From assembly GCF_963678635.1 (NCBI RefSeq), contig NC_087069.1:48873892-48937891 (forward strand): a DNA stretch of 64,000 bases, given 5' to 3'. The notes under the pieces were generated by a model, which was not told the origin of the DNA, did not search any database, and saw only the letters and a list, made by a program, of their open reading frames with translations. Position numbers and translations under genes: made by a program. Shown in pieces: positions 31,181-43,196 of this stretch; positions within the stretch are counted from its first letter, which is position 1, and each line of letters opens with the position of its first letter. Source of the stretch: Symsagittifera roscoffensis (taxonomy: Eukaryota > Xenacoelomorpha > Acoela > Convolutidae).

Positions 31181-31222
31181 CCCACTCCCCGGACAAAAAT
31201 ATCCATCGACGTCCCCGTCGAT
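31181..31222 (-). promoter_or_regulatory. Central polypurine-tract-like copy in element 1
   Basis: On the minus strand this reads ATCGAC-GGGGAC-GTCGAT (a perfect hairpin), a short A/T stretch, then TTGTCCGGGGAGTGGGGG. It matches the 3' polypurine region at 20534-20571 over about 40 bp. The hairpin stem has changed on both sides while still pairing. It lies within coding sequence, close to the midpoint of the 24.4-kb element. Confidence 0.6.
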
Positions 31223-33639
31223 CGCCCAAAGTCTAGGAGACCGAGGTTGGATTGTGGAACACGTAGAGGACCATCTGGGGCGACCCAGTTGGACTCGGTA
31301 TTGTCATGACTGATGTATCTGACGCCATCTCTGTCGACGTCCTGAATCGTCAGGATCGTCTCTTTTGGATCTGTCGGCAGATCGTGGAGCCATTCGAGCA
31401 CGCGCAAGTTTGTTAGTTCTTGCTCATGAGTCTGTTCCGCTTCTGGTTCGAACTCCACTTCCGGTTCTGATCGATCGTCGATCCAATCTTGATCCATATC
31501 GTTCACAAGGTCGATTTCTTTTAGGATTGCTACTTCGTCCAGCCCCACCAGCGAGTCTATGACATCACTCACTACTATCCGGTCTACAACGAAGTCCTCG
31601 CCATACGGATTGTATTTCTTCTGGTTTTTTCCCCTCTTACTTTGGCGTGTCTCCATAGTGAGCGGAAAGTCAGGCTGTATTCCTTTGTCAATTTCGGTTT
31701 GTTCTGGGCAATCCCAGTCTTCTTCGGCATATGGTAGAGTTTCATCGTCCACCTCTACTCGCTCAGTCAACTCGAGATCCAGTGGTAGATCACAATTGTC
31801 CACCATCTCATTCCCGTCGTTCTTGTCGCGAGTACCCCTTTCATTCACTTCACAAGCAGGATCCACTATTAAATAGTCTCCCTCTTGCATGTCCGCTGGG
31901 ATGCACCAATCCTCGGACGAGGCGTTGTGTGGTTTGATATTCTCGTAATGAGCCGCTCTTCCGGTGCTCAGCCGATAAAAACGACCTCCTTGATGCACCT
32001 CTGTTATCTGAAATGGACCACGCCATTTCTTTAATAGTTTCTTGGTTCCTTTTGGTGGAACCACTTCCTGGAACACCCAGACGTAATCGCCAACTGAGTA
32101 GGCTTTTGCATCGGCTGTTCTTTTATCAAACCTCCTTTTTTGTCTAATTTGCGCCTGTTGCGTATTCCTCCTGCATAAGTCATTGAGGTCCTGTTGTCTT
32201 CTAATAACGTCCCGCACGTACGTTTGCGGTGCTGTCCTCTTCCCTTCATATTCAGGGTAGAAGAACGTTAACGGGAGTGCTTTTTCATGACCCGTGAGCA
32301 TCATATGCGGACTTATTCCCGTGGTGGAATGCTCCGTGCTGTTGTAAGCACCCATCACTTGCGGTAAGTGCTTGTCCCAGTCATCCATGTAGCGTGAGCA
32401 GTAGACTCTCAACATGGATACCAGTGTGCGATTCTGCCTCTCGACTAGGCCATTCGTTTGCGGGTGATAAGTGGTCGAGTGGGCCTGCGCTACCTGCGAC
32501 CTTTTCATTAACTCTTTCGTGAGATCACCTACGAATGCTTTGCCATTGTCAGATTGGAACGTGATGGGGCAGCCATGCCTTGCTATCCACACGTTTATCA
32601 AATGATCGCACGTTTCTTCTGCCGATGCTGTCATGCAGGGTGCCGCCTCCGCATACTTCGTAAAATGGTCGATCATTACCAGCACCTGATTATAGCCCGT
32701 TGCTGTCATGCAGATTTTCTAGTGATCAATTTGCACCACTTCGTTGAAACCTGACGATTCTATTGACTGTAGGGGGAACCTTAGTTTCCTGGGATCCTTT
32801 GCCTGTTGACAAGACAGGCATGCGGCTATCCATTTCTCACAAGCCTTCTTCAACCCCGGCCATTCGAATCGTTTTTGTATCCTGTTATACACTTTGTCCA
32901 CGCCTTGATGTCCCATCTGATCATGTGAGCGAAAGAGCAACTCAGTCTGGTACAACTGTGGTAACACTATTGAGTTGTATTTATAAAGGACCTTGTCCTC
33001 CTCCTTGCGCTTACAGGCTACGATTCCGTCCTTATTCAGGTACAACAAGTCTTTTCTCTTCAGGTAAAACTGCTTCAGGATTTTGTAGCTGTCTTCTTCC
33101 AAGTCTCCCTTGTCAGGTGCTCCATTCTCGATCCATCTTTTCAGACTGCTCGTCATTCTATCATTTCGTTGAGCCCTCAGGAGATCCGACAGCCTGTACC
33201 TGGCTTTCAAATACGTCTTCACCACGTTCATTTGCCCACTCATTATCTCCGGAGCATGAGCATCGTCCATCAACTTGACACACCATATCTTTTTCAAAGG
33301 CGTCGCTTCTTGCACAGATGGTTCCAGATTGGTACGGACGACCGTACCATGTGGCAGCAATCTGGTTGGGCGTTTTGAAACTGCTATCAGTTCGAGCTCG
33401 TCTGCGGCATTGTCTACCACAGTGCCCTCTTCATCTGAGGTGTATCTGTCCCTGTCTGGATCCTGATGTATTTCCCGGTCCAGCCCTCGCTGCTTCCAGT
33501 CTACCAATAAGGAGTGGATCGCAATCTCTGACACATCGGAATTGGAAGTTGTTTCAGACGTGTTGTCCCAGGACTGGGGTCTCGAGTCACCACTTGAAAC
33601 GACTGATTCCTCAACATCATATTCCAAGTTGTCTGAGAT

Positions 33640-33835
33640 GTTTCTTGACTCCCCGGACAAAACTCTGTCCATCGGTCGCTTTGAACCCGACTCCCCAGAC
33701 AAAATTCTGCCCCTAGGTGGTCTAGTCAACCTCTCCCCGGACAAGTCGTCCTGCACGGGCTCAAAGATGTCTGACTCATCAGAGGAGACGTCCTTGACTG
33801 GCTCGAAGGTGTCAGACTCCCCGGACATTGTCTCG
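33640..33835 (-). repeat. Four TTGTCCGGGGAG-like motifs encoding LSGES repeats
   Basis: The polypurine-tract core recurs four times in about 190 bp of pol (near 33649, 33690, 33733 and 33818), once with a one-base change. It encodes Leu/Met-Ser-Gly-Glu-Ser/Arg repeats in a low-complexity acidic linker between RNase H and integrase. Element 2 keeps two or so related copies near 52915 and 52965. Protein-level and DNA-level reasons for the repetition cannot be separated here. Confidence 0.7.
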
Positions 33836-36800
33836 TCCATGGACGAACAATCTGGGCTTGGCTCGTATTCCTCTTTTGCATCCGTGAAGTGCACTCTCCT
33901 CGTGAAGCTAGATTTCGATCTGATCCTGACTTCCTCAGTAGCTTGGTTTTGATTCGATGTTCCATATTCAGTGAACGAAGTTCTCAACAATACTTCTTTC
34001 GGCATCGAGGTCACCAGCTGGTTGACGATCGACCTGCAATCCCGTTCAACGCCTCGGCTGCGAATGGACACTGGCCTCTTCTCCGTTCTCTCGGTGACAG
34101 TCAACCTCTGCATGGTTTCCCTCCATTCACGATCATGCCTATCCACTTCCCTATCCAACAAGTCACGGAGTTTTCCCATGACGTCCGGCGCCACGTTCAC
34201 CGTCTTATTCAATAAAGCGATGCTGTTTATACCCAGCCTGGTCAGTTCTTGCTGTACCAAGTTGGATCGGACTAGCAGATCCAACGGAACGGGTTCGCCT
34301 CTGGCTAAAAGCTTTATCTCCGCAGCCGTCTCCACTGGAAGGTCAGGGTGTCCAGGTATAGGATGTCCTGATTTGTCTAACCACCTAGTAAGTGGCAGCT
34401 CATCATAGGTTTCTTTGTCCAGAAAGGAAAACCCGTCTTTGATCTCTGATTGGTTAACTTGCTTCTCTTCGAGGCGCTCATAAAATTCTGTCTTTTTGCT
34501 GAGGCTATCTGCGTTCTGGTGCTTGTCACGGGTACGGTGCTCTATGATCATGTGGTATCCATCCAAGCGCACGATCCAACGACCAATGTAGCTCTGGTCC
34601 ATCGAATAGGTTTTCAGCCAGGCAAGGGCACGATTGTCCACACGCAACTTGAAGGGAGCACTCCCCAAGTAGGCCCTGTACTTTTCCACAAACGTGATCA
34701 CAGCAAACATCTCCGCTTTTGGTGCGCCGTACTTCATCTCAGTGTCACTCAGGACTTTACTTCCATAAGCTATCGGACGAAGAACCGTTCTCCCGTTCCA
34801 CTCCTGCTCTTGGTGAAGTATGCCTGATATCGCAACCACTGATGCATCCGTGTCCAGCACGAACATCCCCTTCTCCGTTGGCATGCCGAGGACCGGTGCC
34901 TCGCAAAGTTCGCGTTTGATGTTTTCAAATGAGACTTGTGCCTCATCAGTCCAGGTGAACTTTTTGCCCTTATTTCTCATCAACTTCTGCATGGGGTATA
35001 TTTTGTCAGCATACCCCTTGATGAACTCGCGATAATAATTGGCGAATCCCAGAAAACTCATCAACTGTGTATCTGTTTTAGGTGCCTTCCAGGTCAGCAC
35101 CGCTTCAACCGCTTCGGGATCTGGTCTCACTCCATGTTTGTCAACCAGGCGGCCCAGATACTTTATGGAATCTTTGAGGATTTCGCACTTAGAGGGTTTG
35201 CATTTCAGACCCGCCTGCTTCATGCAAGAAAACACCTCTTCCAACCTTTCGATGTGGTCTTCCAAGGTTGGTGTCGCGATCACTACATCATCGACATAAC
35301 ACATGATGAGATTCCCATACTTCTTAGTAACGCTCGTGAGTGCCTGAGCCATCAGTCGCTGGAATGTGGCTGTCGCGTTGCACAATCCGAATGGCATCCT
35401 CTTCCACTGGAACAGTCCCAGCTCACAAGCGAAACCTGTTTTCTCTCGATCTTGCTTTCTGAGCGGCACTTGCCAGAATGCTGAGCCCAAATCCAACGTT
35501 GTGAAGAACTTGGCGTCTCCCAGCTTGGATAGGCTCTCATCGATGCGGGGAATCGGATATGCGTCCTTTATAGTCACTGCGTTCAGATAACGGAAATCGC
35601 AACAAAATCTGAGTTGTCCCCCTTTCTTTTTTGCCATGACCACGCCACAAGCCCATGGGGACTTCGACGGCTCGATCATGTCGTACTCCATTAACATCTC
35701 GATTTCCTTCCTACACGCTTCTGACTTGTTTGGGGTCATTCTTCTCGCCCCTTCCCTATGAGGTACCGAGCCCTCTTCTATCTCAATCTCGTGCTCTACA
35801 AAATTGCAACAACCTATGTCGGCCTTATGTTTCGAAAAAACGTCTGCGTTCCGATTTAGCACCGCCCTGAGCGAATCTAGTTCCTTGTCGGATATTTTAC
35901 CCTTCAGATGCTCTATCTCAGGTAGGACAGGCCTATTCGCTGCTAACTCTGCTTCCGTCGGTCTCTCAGGAAAGTTGGAACAACTAGACAGCCCATCATC
36001 TGTTTCCGACTTCATTGAAAACAATTTCCTAGAAGATTTCAATTCAATTACTCTTTTCATTATACATTCTTGGTTCGCATGTAATGGACACTTAGTTACA
36101 TCAAACTTCTTCAAGTTCTCCACACTCAGAAAGTCTGTGTTCAGAGGCAAAGCGTAGCCAAGTTTCTTTCCCCTCTGTATTGTCACTGTTGTTGCCTCTG
36201 TGTTCAATAACACACTCACACACAGTCCGCTCTGAGTGAGCGAGAAGCTTCTTCCTAAAATAGCCGAGCTTTTACTGTTTGGATTTGGTACCAGACACAC
36301 CTGTCTGTCATTGCTGAGTTCATTCAAGTTCCTCATCCTAAACGTTGCTATTACGGCTTGGTTCGGTTTTAATCTAACTTTTCGATCCAGAAAAATCGGC
36401 ACCTTGGCCTGATTAATTAAGATCTTATTAAGGGGTCTTTTCTCATACTTTCTTTCAGGATCTCTGATCCTAATCAATCCGTCATTGAGATCTATCGTGA
36501 CGTCAAAGTTGCGAACGAAATCCCTTCCTAGGTTGAACTGGTCGGATTCGTCCAAATTCTCTACTACTAGGAAGCTCATCCAAAGATGTCTCCCTCCGAG
36601 CTGCAGTGAGATGATCGGGGTTCGCCCGGTGACATAGATCGCTCCCTGATTGGCAGCTGCCAACCTGATGTTTGTCGGTATGAGATCCGACCTCTCAAAA
36701 CCCATGTCGGTCCAAGTTTTGACTGGCATGACACTGACTACTGCTCCCGTGTCTAGCAGTCCCTTTACTGAAAGCTGTCTGCCTTGCACGTCCAGAACGT

Positions 36801-39800
36801 GTGCGGCCAGATCTGCCTCGCAACCAATATGCACAGCATCTTGCTCGAGCATCGCGTTGTGTCCGATTCGTCTGACCTTCAGTTCCTCTTGACCAATGTA
36901 TATCCGGCCAACCTGATCGTTCGCATCAGTTATGTGAGCTTTCGTGTAGATATTGATGCCATCCACGTTCATCAGAATCGGGTAAGGGCCATGGACATCG
37001 ATATAATGTCCGTCCACTTTCATCAGCCTCGGACCTCCCGTTGTGAGCAGCGCTCGCACTGCCCTGGAGTCCAGTTTGGGATCCTTCTCCTTCAGGTAGT
37101 CGGCATAGATGTCCAGGTGGACCAGTGTAATCTCGGATGGCTCGCTCAGGTTCTTGACCACCTGGTGCCCTGCGACTGAGATGATAGACATTATTTTGGT
37201 CCCTGCCTTCGTCATGCCGAAAGTCTTGCCAGATATAACGTTCAGTTTTAGTCCCTGTTTCTTGGGCTCTTTTTCATCTTCTGCTCTTGTCGTCTTACTC
37301 AGGACATTAAGACTTTCCCGAAGATCTGTGCTCTCCAGCTCCGACCTTACCCATTGCTCCACTTCTTTCGTGGCAAGGTCCTGTTTGACATTCTGCAGCG
37401 CTGTCCTTGCCGCCAGGCCGTAATCCACCTTGAGTGGACTAGACGACTCTGCTTCGAGGTTCGAGGCTACCACCTCGTCAGGCCATGTCTTAACCTTTTT
37501 GGTCGCAAAGGTGCTGCTCGGTGTCGTTTCCTTTCTCCGAGATTCAGCCTCGTTCATCAGACGTGCTCGACTGGCCTTGACACCCGAAAGCGCCTCTTCG
37601 TGGCGGGGATGTTTCGCGTCCGCTACTGCGTCCCAAAATTGAGTACAATCCGACTTGAAGTGTCCCTCCAAATTACAGAAGAAACACCTCGGACCATATT
37701 TCATGATGAGCCCTCTCACGTACTCTTCATGATCCTCGTCGGTCGCGTCAGCGTCCTCGAGAAAGTAGCCTATGGCCTTCATGTTCTGTTTGTATGCAGA
37801 ACACGCAGAAACGTGATGGTCCATCGAACCACAATTCGCACACGACCTCCTCTTGTCCATGTCATCGCGAGGTTTGTACCAACTGGAATTCGCACCAGTG
37901 TTTGTCCCGCTATAGTTGCCATAATTGCTGTAACGGTTTTGCGCCCTCGGTTTTATCAGTAAATACTCGCGTGACTTCATACGCAAGTCGTCGGGCGTGG
38001 GTACCTGGTCAAGCGACAGGGTGAAGTGAGTGGCCAACATCGTCTTCAACTCCTCACTCCTTACACCATCCATGAACTTCGAAGCGATCGCCAAGTTTCG
38101 TTCGGATATTCTCTCATCCGGGTTGCTCCTCCTCCTGAGCAATTCAAGGTCGTCCAAGAATTTATCTATTGATTCTTCATCTCTCTGACGCCTCTTCTCG
38201 AACTTCACCATGGCCTGGTGCCCTTGTACTCCCGAGCCGAAACGATTCAGCAGGATGTCGAATATCTTGCGAGCGCTATCCCTCTCATTGGCTCTTTTCG
38301 CCATTACACAATTTAGTGCAGTACCCTCCAAGTTGCTCGTCAGCGCGCTGCACTCTTGTTTCTTGGAGAGATTCTCTTCCTCAAAGTGTAACTTCATCAC
38401 CTCTATCCAAGTATCAATGCAGCCGTCCGACTCGTCTTTATATGACTTTGGCTTTTTCAGTGTTCTTCTTGACCTCTCTCCTCTCTCGGTTGACTTCGAG
38501 AGCTTGGTGATGAATGTTTCAAGAGATCTGTTCAGAGGCTCAAACATCGAGGCATACATCGTTGTGTCTTGTGAGACTGTAGTCAGATCTGGTACTGAAC
38601 TGACTTGTGGCACGGTTGGCAATCTTGTCTCCGGGGTGGCATCTGCCTCCGGTGGGACTGGATTTGTCCAGCCAGGCCTCTGCGGGGCTGCCCTTGGCCG
38701 CTCCTTGTTTCTATGTTCGTAGTTCGTTCTCGAGCCTTGCTGGGCTCTGGCACTGTTGCCCGTACCATCTCCAACATTCGCATGGCGTGAGCGCTCCCTT
38801 GAGTTGGAATGCTCCTGCCAACTATTCCCATTCAGGATCGCGTCAAGCTTCCGCATCATCAAGTCAGATTTGGCGTCCAACCTCCTTTCCAGGCCAGTCA
38901 TCGTTTGGGCGTAGGTATTATCATGATCATTCAACAATCGCTCGATCTCTCTTGTCATCCTAGCCTCTCTTTCCTCTGACTCTTTGTTTGCCTGTGCCAG
39001 GCTCTCGGCCAGGCATTGATCGGTGTCACGAATCAATCGAGCCTGATCAAACCTCGCCTGCGACTTCACGTGCGTTAGCTCATCTTTCAAATTCTCTCGA
39101 CCATGGTGAGCTCTCTCGTCAACTTGATCTATCCTCTTAGTCATGTCTCGCCTCAATTCATCCAGGCCATTCATCACACCAGCGAACATATCACTTATGT
39201 CACCAGCTGCCCCCAATGGCGGGGTTAGCCCCAGAGAAGACGAGGTCAGCTGCGGCGGTAGCCTAGTACTCGATGACGCACCGTCCTTTTGCTTGTGCAT
39301 TGACGTCATTAGTCTGTCAGACGTTGATGATGCTCCCATCGTTATCCCATCTGACATGGGTCTGGTCGGCGAGACTGATGACGCCTTCCTGCTCTTCTCG
39401 TTCCTTGGGCACGGTGTGAAGTTCACATCCGGATGGGTTATCTCCGGGTAGTCATCACTGGAAGTCAAACCTACAGTTGGTAGTGACGCCATGCGTTCGT
39501 CGTACAAGGACTTCCAACTCTTCTTGGCCTTCGAGAACGTCTGCTCTTTACCCGGACTCATACTCGACATCATCGCGTTGTTACTCTGTTTGGCCAAGGA
39601 TGAGTGTGCACTTGCCAGATGTGAAGGTTCCCTTCTCCATTTATAGCTCTTAGTCTCTGACTTGGACATTCCCCTGTACAACACCTCCTCCCGAGGTTCG
39701 ACCTCGGAACGCTCCGAGGTCTCCTCTGTCCTCTCGACTTCCTCTCGTTCGAGGACCCCGTCTGGCTCAAAGTCGGGTCGAATGAGCGTTCGCTCCCCTT

Positions 39801-40489
39801 CGTCAAAGGGATCCACCGGCGTTTCGCTCGCAGGCTCGGCCTCGGCGCTCCGCCCTTGATTGCCATCAAGGTTTTTCTCGCTCCTTAGTCTCATTTCGAT
39901 CACTGAAAGATCAGGTTGACCTTTAGTCGATTCTTCTTCAGCAAACGCGTCGGAAGCGCTGCTAAACGAGGTTTGGCTACGCCTAGTTCTAAATTTCCGC
40001 GTGCTTCCCTTGCTTAGCCTGGGAATTTTAGTAGTCGATCCTAACGAGTCCCTGCGCTGCATAGTTTTGTACAAAATGAAAGTATTCGTAATTTGATGGC
40101 AATGCAAACGTACCACAAACAAGATCTAGTTAAATCACTTAACGCTGCCTACTCGATTCCGTCAGTATCAAAATGTCTCTTAGATCTCTCACGACTAAAT
40201 TAGTGACTCAGCTAAAGTTACACACAGGGTCTACCCAGTATTGATATAATGCTAACTCAACCCGGTTGTATAGTATAACAGTATCACTAAGTTTCCACAA
40301 GATATAATCGACACACAAAACACAATCGATAATCAGATAAGAATATCCTACAGGTGACAGCGACCTTTTGTCAGTATCAATTTATCGCCACACAATTTAT
40401 CAAGTCACTGCTTTGTTAAAATTAAACAATCTTCGATAAAAAGCAGTGATGATTCAGAAATAGATAAATAAAACTTAGTCTTAAAGAAA

Positions 40490-40835
40490 AAGACTTCCCC
40501 CAATCGGAACGATCCGAAAGAACGAAGCCCAGGACACAGTCTTCTCAAGTGGGTGTGTATTTGCCTAATACACCCACCGAGGTCTTCTTTTAGGTGTCCT
40601 GCGATTGCCCGAGCTGTCCTACTAAGTAGCTCAAGGCAACCTCTTGGTCGAAAATTCGTCAAATCTATGAAAAAGCTCTCCCACACTCGGACTGCTCCAA
40701 GTGCACGAGAGTAGGGAACAATTCTTCTTCTCAAGTGGGTGTGTATTTGCTTAATACACCCACCGAGGTCTTCCTTTATTTGTTCCCGGATTGCCCGAAC
40801 TTTCCTATTAAGTAGCTCAAGGCAACCACTCAACC
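40490..40835 (-). repeat. Two diverged ~185-bp repeats, each with a strong hairpin
   Basis: The segments around 40490-40650 and 40675-40835 share TCTCAAGTGGGTGTGTATTT, ACCGAGGTCTTC, GATTGCCCGA and AGTAGCTCAAGGCAAC. Each contains a GTGGGTGT...ACACCCAC hairpin (40549-40577 and 40735-40763) with a short loop. The repeats differ at other sites, while the hairpin keeps its pairing. Confidence 0.8.
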
Positions 40836-41029
40836 AAAATCACAATCAAAAAAAAATTTTGTTCGGGTACTTCTAATACACCCAATATAGAATCCAAAGT
40901 TGATCACGAATTTCCGGGTCAGAATGGATTCTTATGATCCTGATAAGCACGCCTAATATCCTAATATGATCCTAATTAAATGGATATTTTCCGTTTCCCA
41001 AGTTGCCACAGAAGGTTTACTCAAGTCTC

Positions 41030-43165
41030 TTACAAGGAGGGTCGCTAGAAGGTTTAAGACACTCCGGAGGGTTACCTCGGAGGGTACCTCAATCACTCAA
41101 GTTACTTAGGAGGGTATCTTAATCACCCAAGTTACTTCGGAGGGTCCCTTTAAATTTACTAAGGAGGGTCAATAAGATGCTTAATACGCTCCGGAGGGTC
41201 ACTTCGGAGGGTACCTCCAAAATTTTCAAATTTTCTGATCTCACTTGGAAGGTTCTCCTACTAGCTTCAAAAAGCGTCAAAATAAGCTAAGGGTTCTAGG
41301 GGGAGCTGTTTCAACTTCTTAGGGTGATCTCGTGGAAATTTTCCACTAAGGAGGGTTGCTAAAGGGTTTAGCTGACTCCGGAGGGTCACTTCGGAGGGTT
41401 CCCCCTAAAATCAAGAAAAAGGGTTAAATCACCGCAGTAAAGCCTCTGAAAGCGGTCTACCTGACTTAAGACTAGGTTGGCTGACACGGTCAACCTTCCC
41501 AGTTGAATAAAAAGATGTTTTGATAAAATTTTCTGCCGCTCGGAGGGTTGCCCGTTACTTGGACCCTCCGAACCAACAAATTCTAAAAAATTTTTCTTTT
41601 CCGAAATAATCAACCCAAAAATGGTTGCGATCCGGAAAGGTGGTCAAAAACGTCGACTTATGGTACCAAAATTATCCCGATCGGATAACTAGTCTTTGAG
41701 AAATCGCCAAAAACGCGTTCGTCAAAATGGCCTTTTTCACCACCTGTGTAGGATCTGAAAGACTTTTTTCGCAATTCCGGTCGAAAGTGCCTAAAAATAC
41801 TTGAAATGAGCGTAGTAGCCCTGTACGGCACTGGAATAATGCAAAAAACCGGACCAAAATTGGTTTAGAAATAAAAATTTGGCCAAAAACTATCAAATTT
41901 GGACCCTCCGATTCCTTCCTTTTCCAAACCTTAAGTCGTTAGCTCTATCCACGGAGCTACTCGGAGGGTTACCCAAAAATTTCTCTAGTAACCGAGCACG
42001 TTATGCTAGCACGCTCCTAACGCAAAAAATTTTATTGCTCTAACTCTAAAAACTCAAAAAATCGATCCCCAAAACAGATTGACAAAATACAGAAAATTAT
42101 CAAAATTTTGGTCGAAAAATTCTCGTTTTTCTAACTTCTACTGAATCTTTGCTCACGCGGTTTCTTTAATAAAGGGGATCGAACTACGTGGCTACTCTCT
42201 ATATAAAAGCTTTTTGCCTATCGGAAAAGCTCGGATATCCGAAAATTTGGGGGTCTACAGTTTGGTCGAAAATTGGTAATTTTCGACAAAAAATGGGTGT
42301 TTCTTGGGTCTAAATAGGAGATAAGTAATATATAGTAAGGACAATAATCTATAAATAGTCGTTAATAAATAGTACTATACCCTCCTTTGCACCAAAATAT
42401 TCGAATTAAGACCCTTAACTCGGAAATTTGTAATCGATGGAGGGTACAATCGGACCGCGCCAATCGTGCCCCCCACCACTTAAGTTTTAAGGAAATAGTA
42501 CCCGAACGATACTAAAATTGCTTCAACGATACCCAACAGTCGTTGCGGATGTTGTCCTTGATGTCCCTGTTGAGTGTGGAACACGTTGATCAGCCTGCCA
42601 CTCTACCCTCCGGTCACCGGCAAAATCACCATTAACGTGCTTAAACACTCAAATTACACTCGAGGGAGGGTACCCAACCCTTCACCAAAACACACAATCT
42701 CTCTATCAGAAACGATATAAATCAATCTGAAACAACAACAAATAGGAAGGTCAGATCACATCTCGTCCGGAAATAACATATAAACTGTCACTTTATGTTT
42801 TTTTACTGTTTTTGGTCTTTTTTGGATTTTTTACTGTTTTTTGTACTTTTTTTGTTTTTAAATAATTATTTTTGGCTTTTTCTTGGTTATACACTATTTT
42901 TTGTTTGGTTTTACGCTTTCTCTTTAATTGTTTTTGGTCCTGGGACCTCAGGACAAGCGGGCTCTAGATTTCCCACCTAACCCTCCGACCCCCGGAATTT
43001 TCGGTGTTAACTAAGTTAAAAAGCTAAATCGTACTAGACGGAGGGGTACGCACCTTCCCCCTAGTACGAAAACGGTCATTAAGGCCTCTAACTCGGGCTT
43101 ACGCCCGGAGCGGAGGGTACGTCGCTGAAACGATTGCTGATCATGATGGTTTCATGCCTTTAACA
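41030..43165. repeat. Dispersed GGAGGGT motif array in the element 1 leader
   Basis: The motif CGGAGGGT or AGGAGGGT occurs well over a dozen times on the plus strand, densest at 41030-41230 and 41345-41400, with about five copies in the other direction (ACCCTCC). It has no fixed period, so it is not a simple microsatellite. Confidence 0.8.
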
Positions 43166-43166
43166 G

Positions 43167-43184
43167 GCCCACCCAGGAGCGCCA
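43167..43184 (-). promoter_or_regulatory. Primer-binding site of element 1
   Basis: On the minus strand TGGCGCTCCTGGGTGGGC starts 12 bases inside the 5' LTR. TGG is the complement of a tRNA CCA end, and element 2 has TGGCGCTCTTGGGTG at nearly the same distance. I could not assign the tRNA. Confidence 0.65.
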
Positions 43185-43196
43185 TAAAAACGTCTA

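Larger units (their letters stand above)
30577..40062 (-). mobile_element. gag-pol region of element 1 with a C-terminal macrodomain
   Basis: Coding DNA begins at the ATG at 40062 (MQRRDS) and runs to 30577, with about one interruption. Parts in order: a long variable N-terminus, the retrotransposon gag core (about 38465-38010), two CX2CX4HX4C zinc knuckles (37850-37655), aspartic protease with LLDTGA (near 36750), reverse transcriptase with YVDD (near 35290), RNase H (about 34890-34480), integrase zinc-binding domain (32960-32800), integrase core with D, D and E motifs (about 32700-32300), and a GPY/F-like KKWRGPF (near 32020). An acidic linker follows, then a TARG1/OARD1-like macrodomain (about 31030-30577). 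The region near 33640-33835 encodes repeated LSGES motifs. Element 2 shows the same order. Confidence 0.9.
40123..43196 (-). other. Leader region of element 1
   Basis: 3.1 kb between the 5' LTR and gag without a supported ORF. It contains the PBS at its start, a long T-rich stretch (42795-42945), many GGAGGGT motifs, and a duplicated hairpin block near the gag end. Long leaders of this kind normally carry packaging and dimerisation signals, but no specific signal is identified. Confidence 0.75.

Noticed and set aside
41940-42200. tRNA-like A box near 41955 and B box near 42187 in the element 1 leader
   Set aside because: The order and 230-bp spacing on the minus strand are wrong for a tRNA or SINE, and no stems pair. 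Treated as coincidence.
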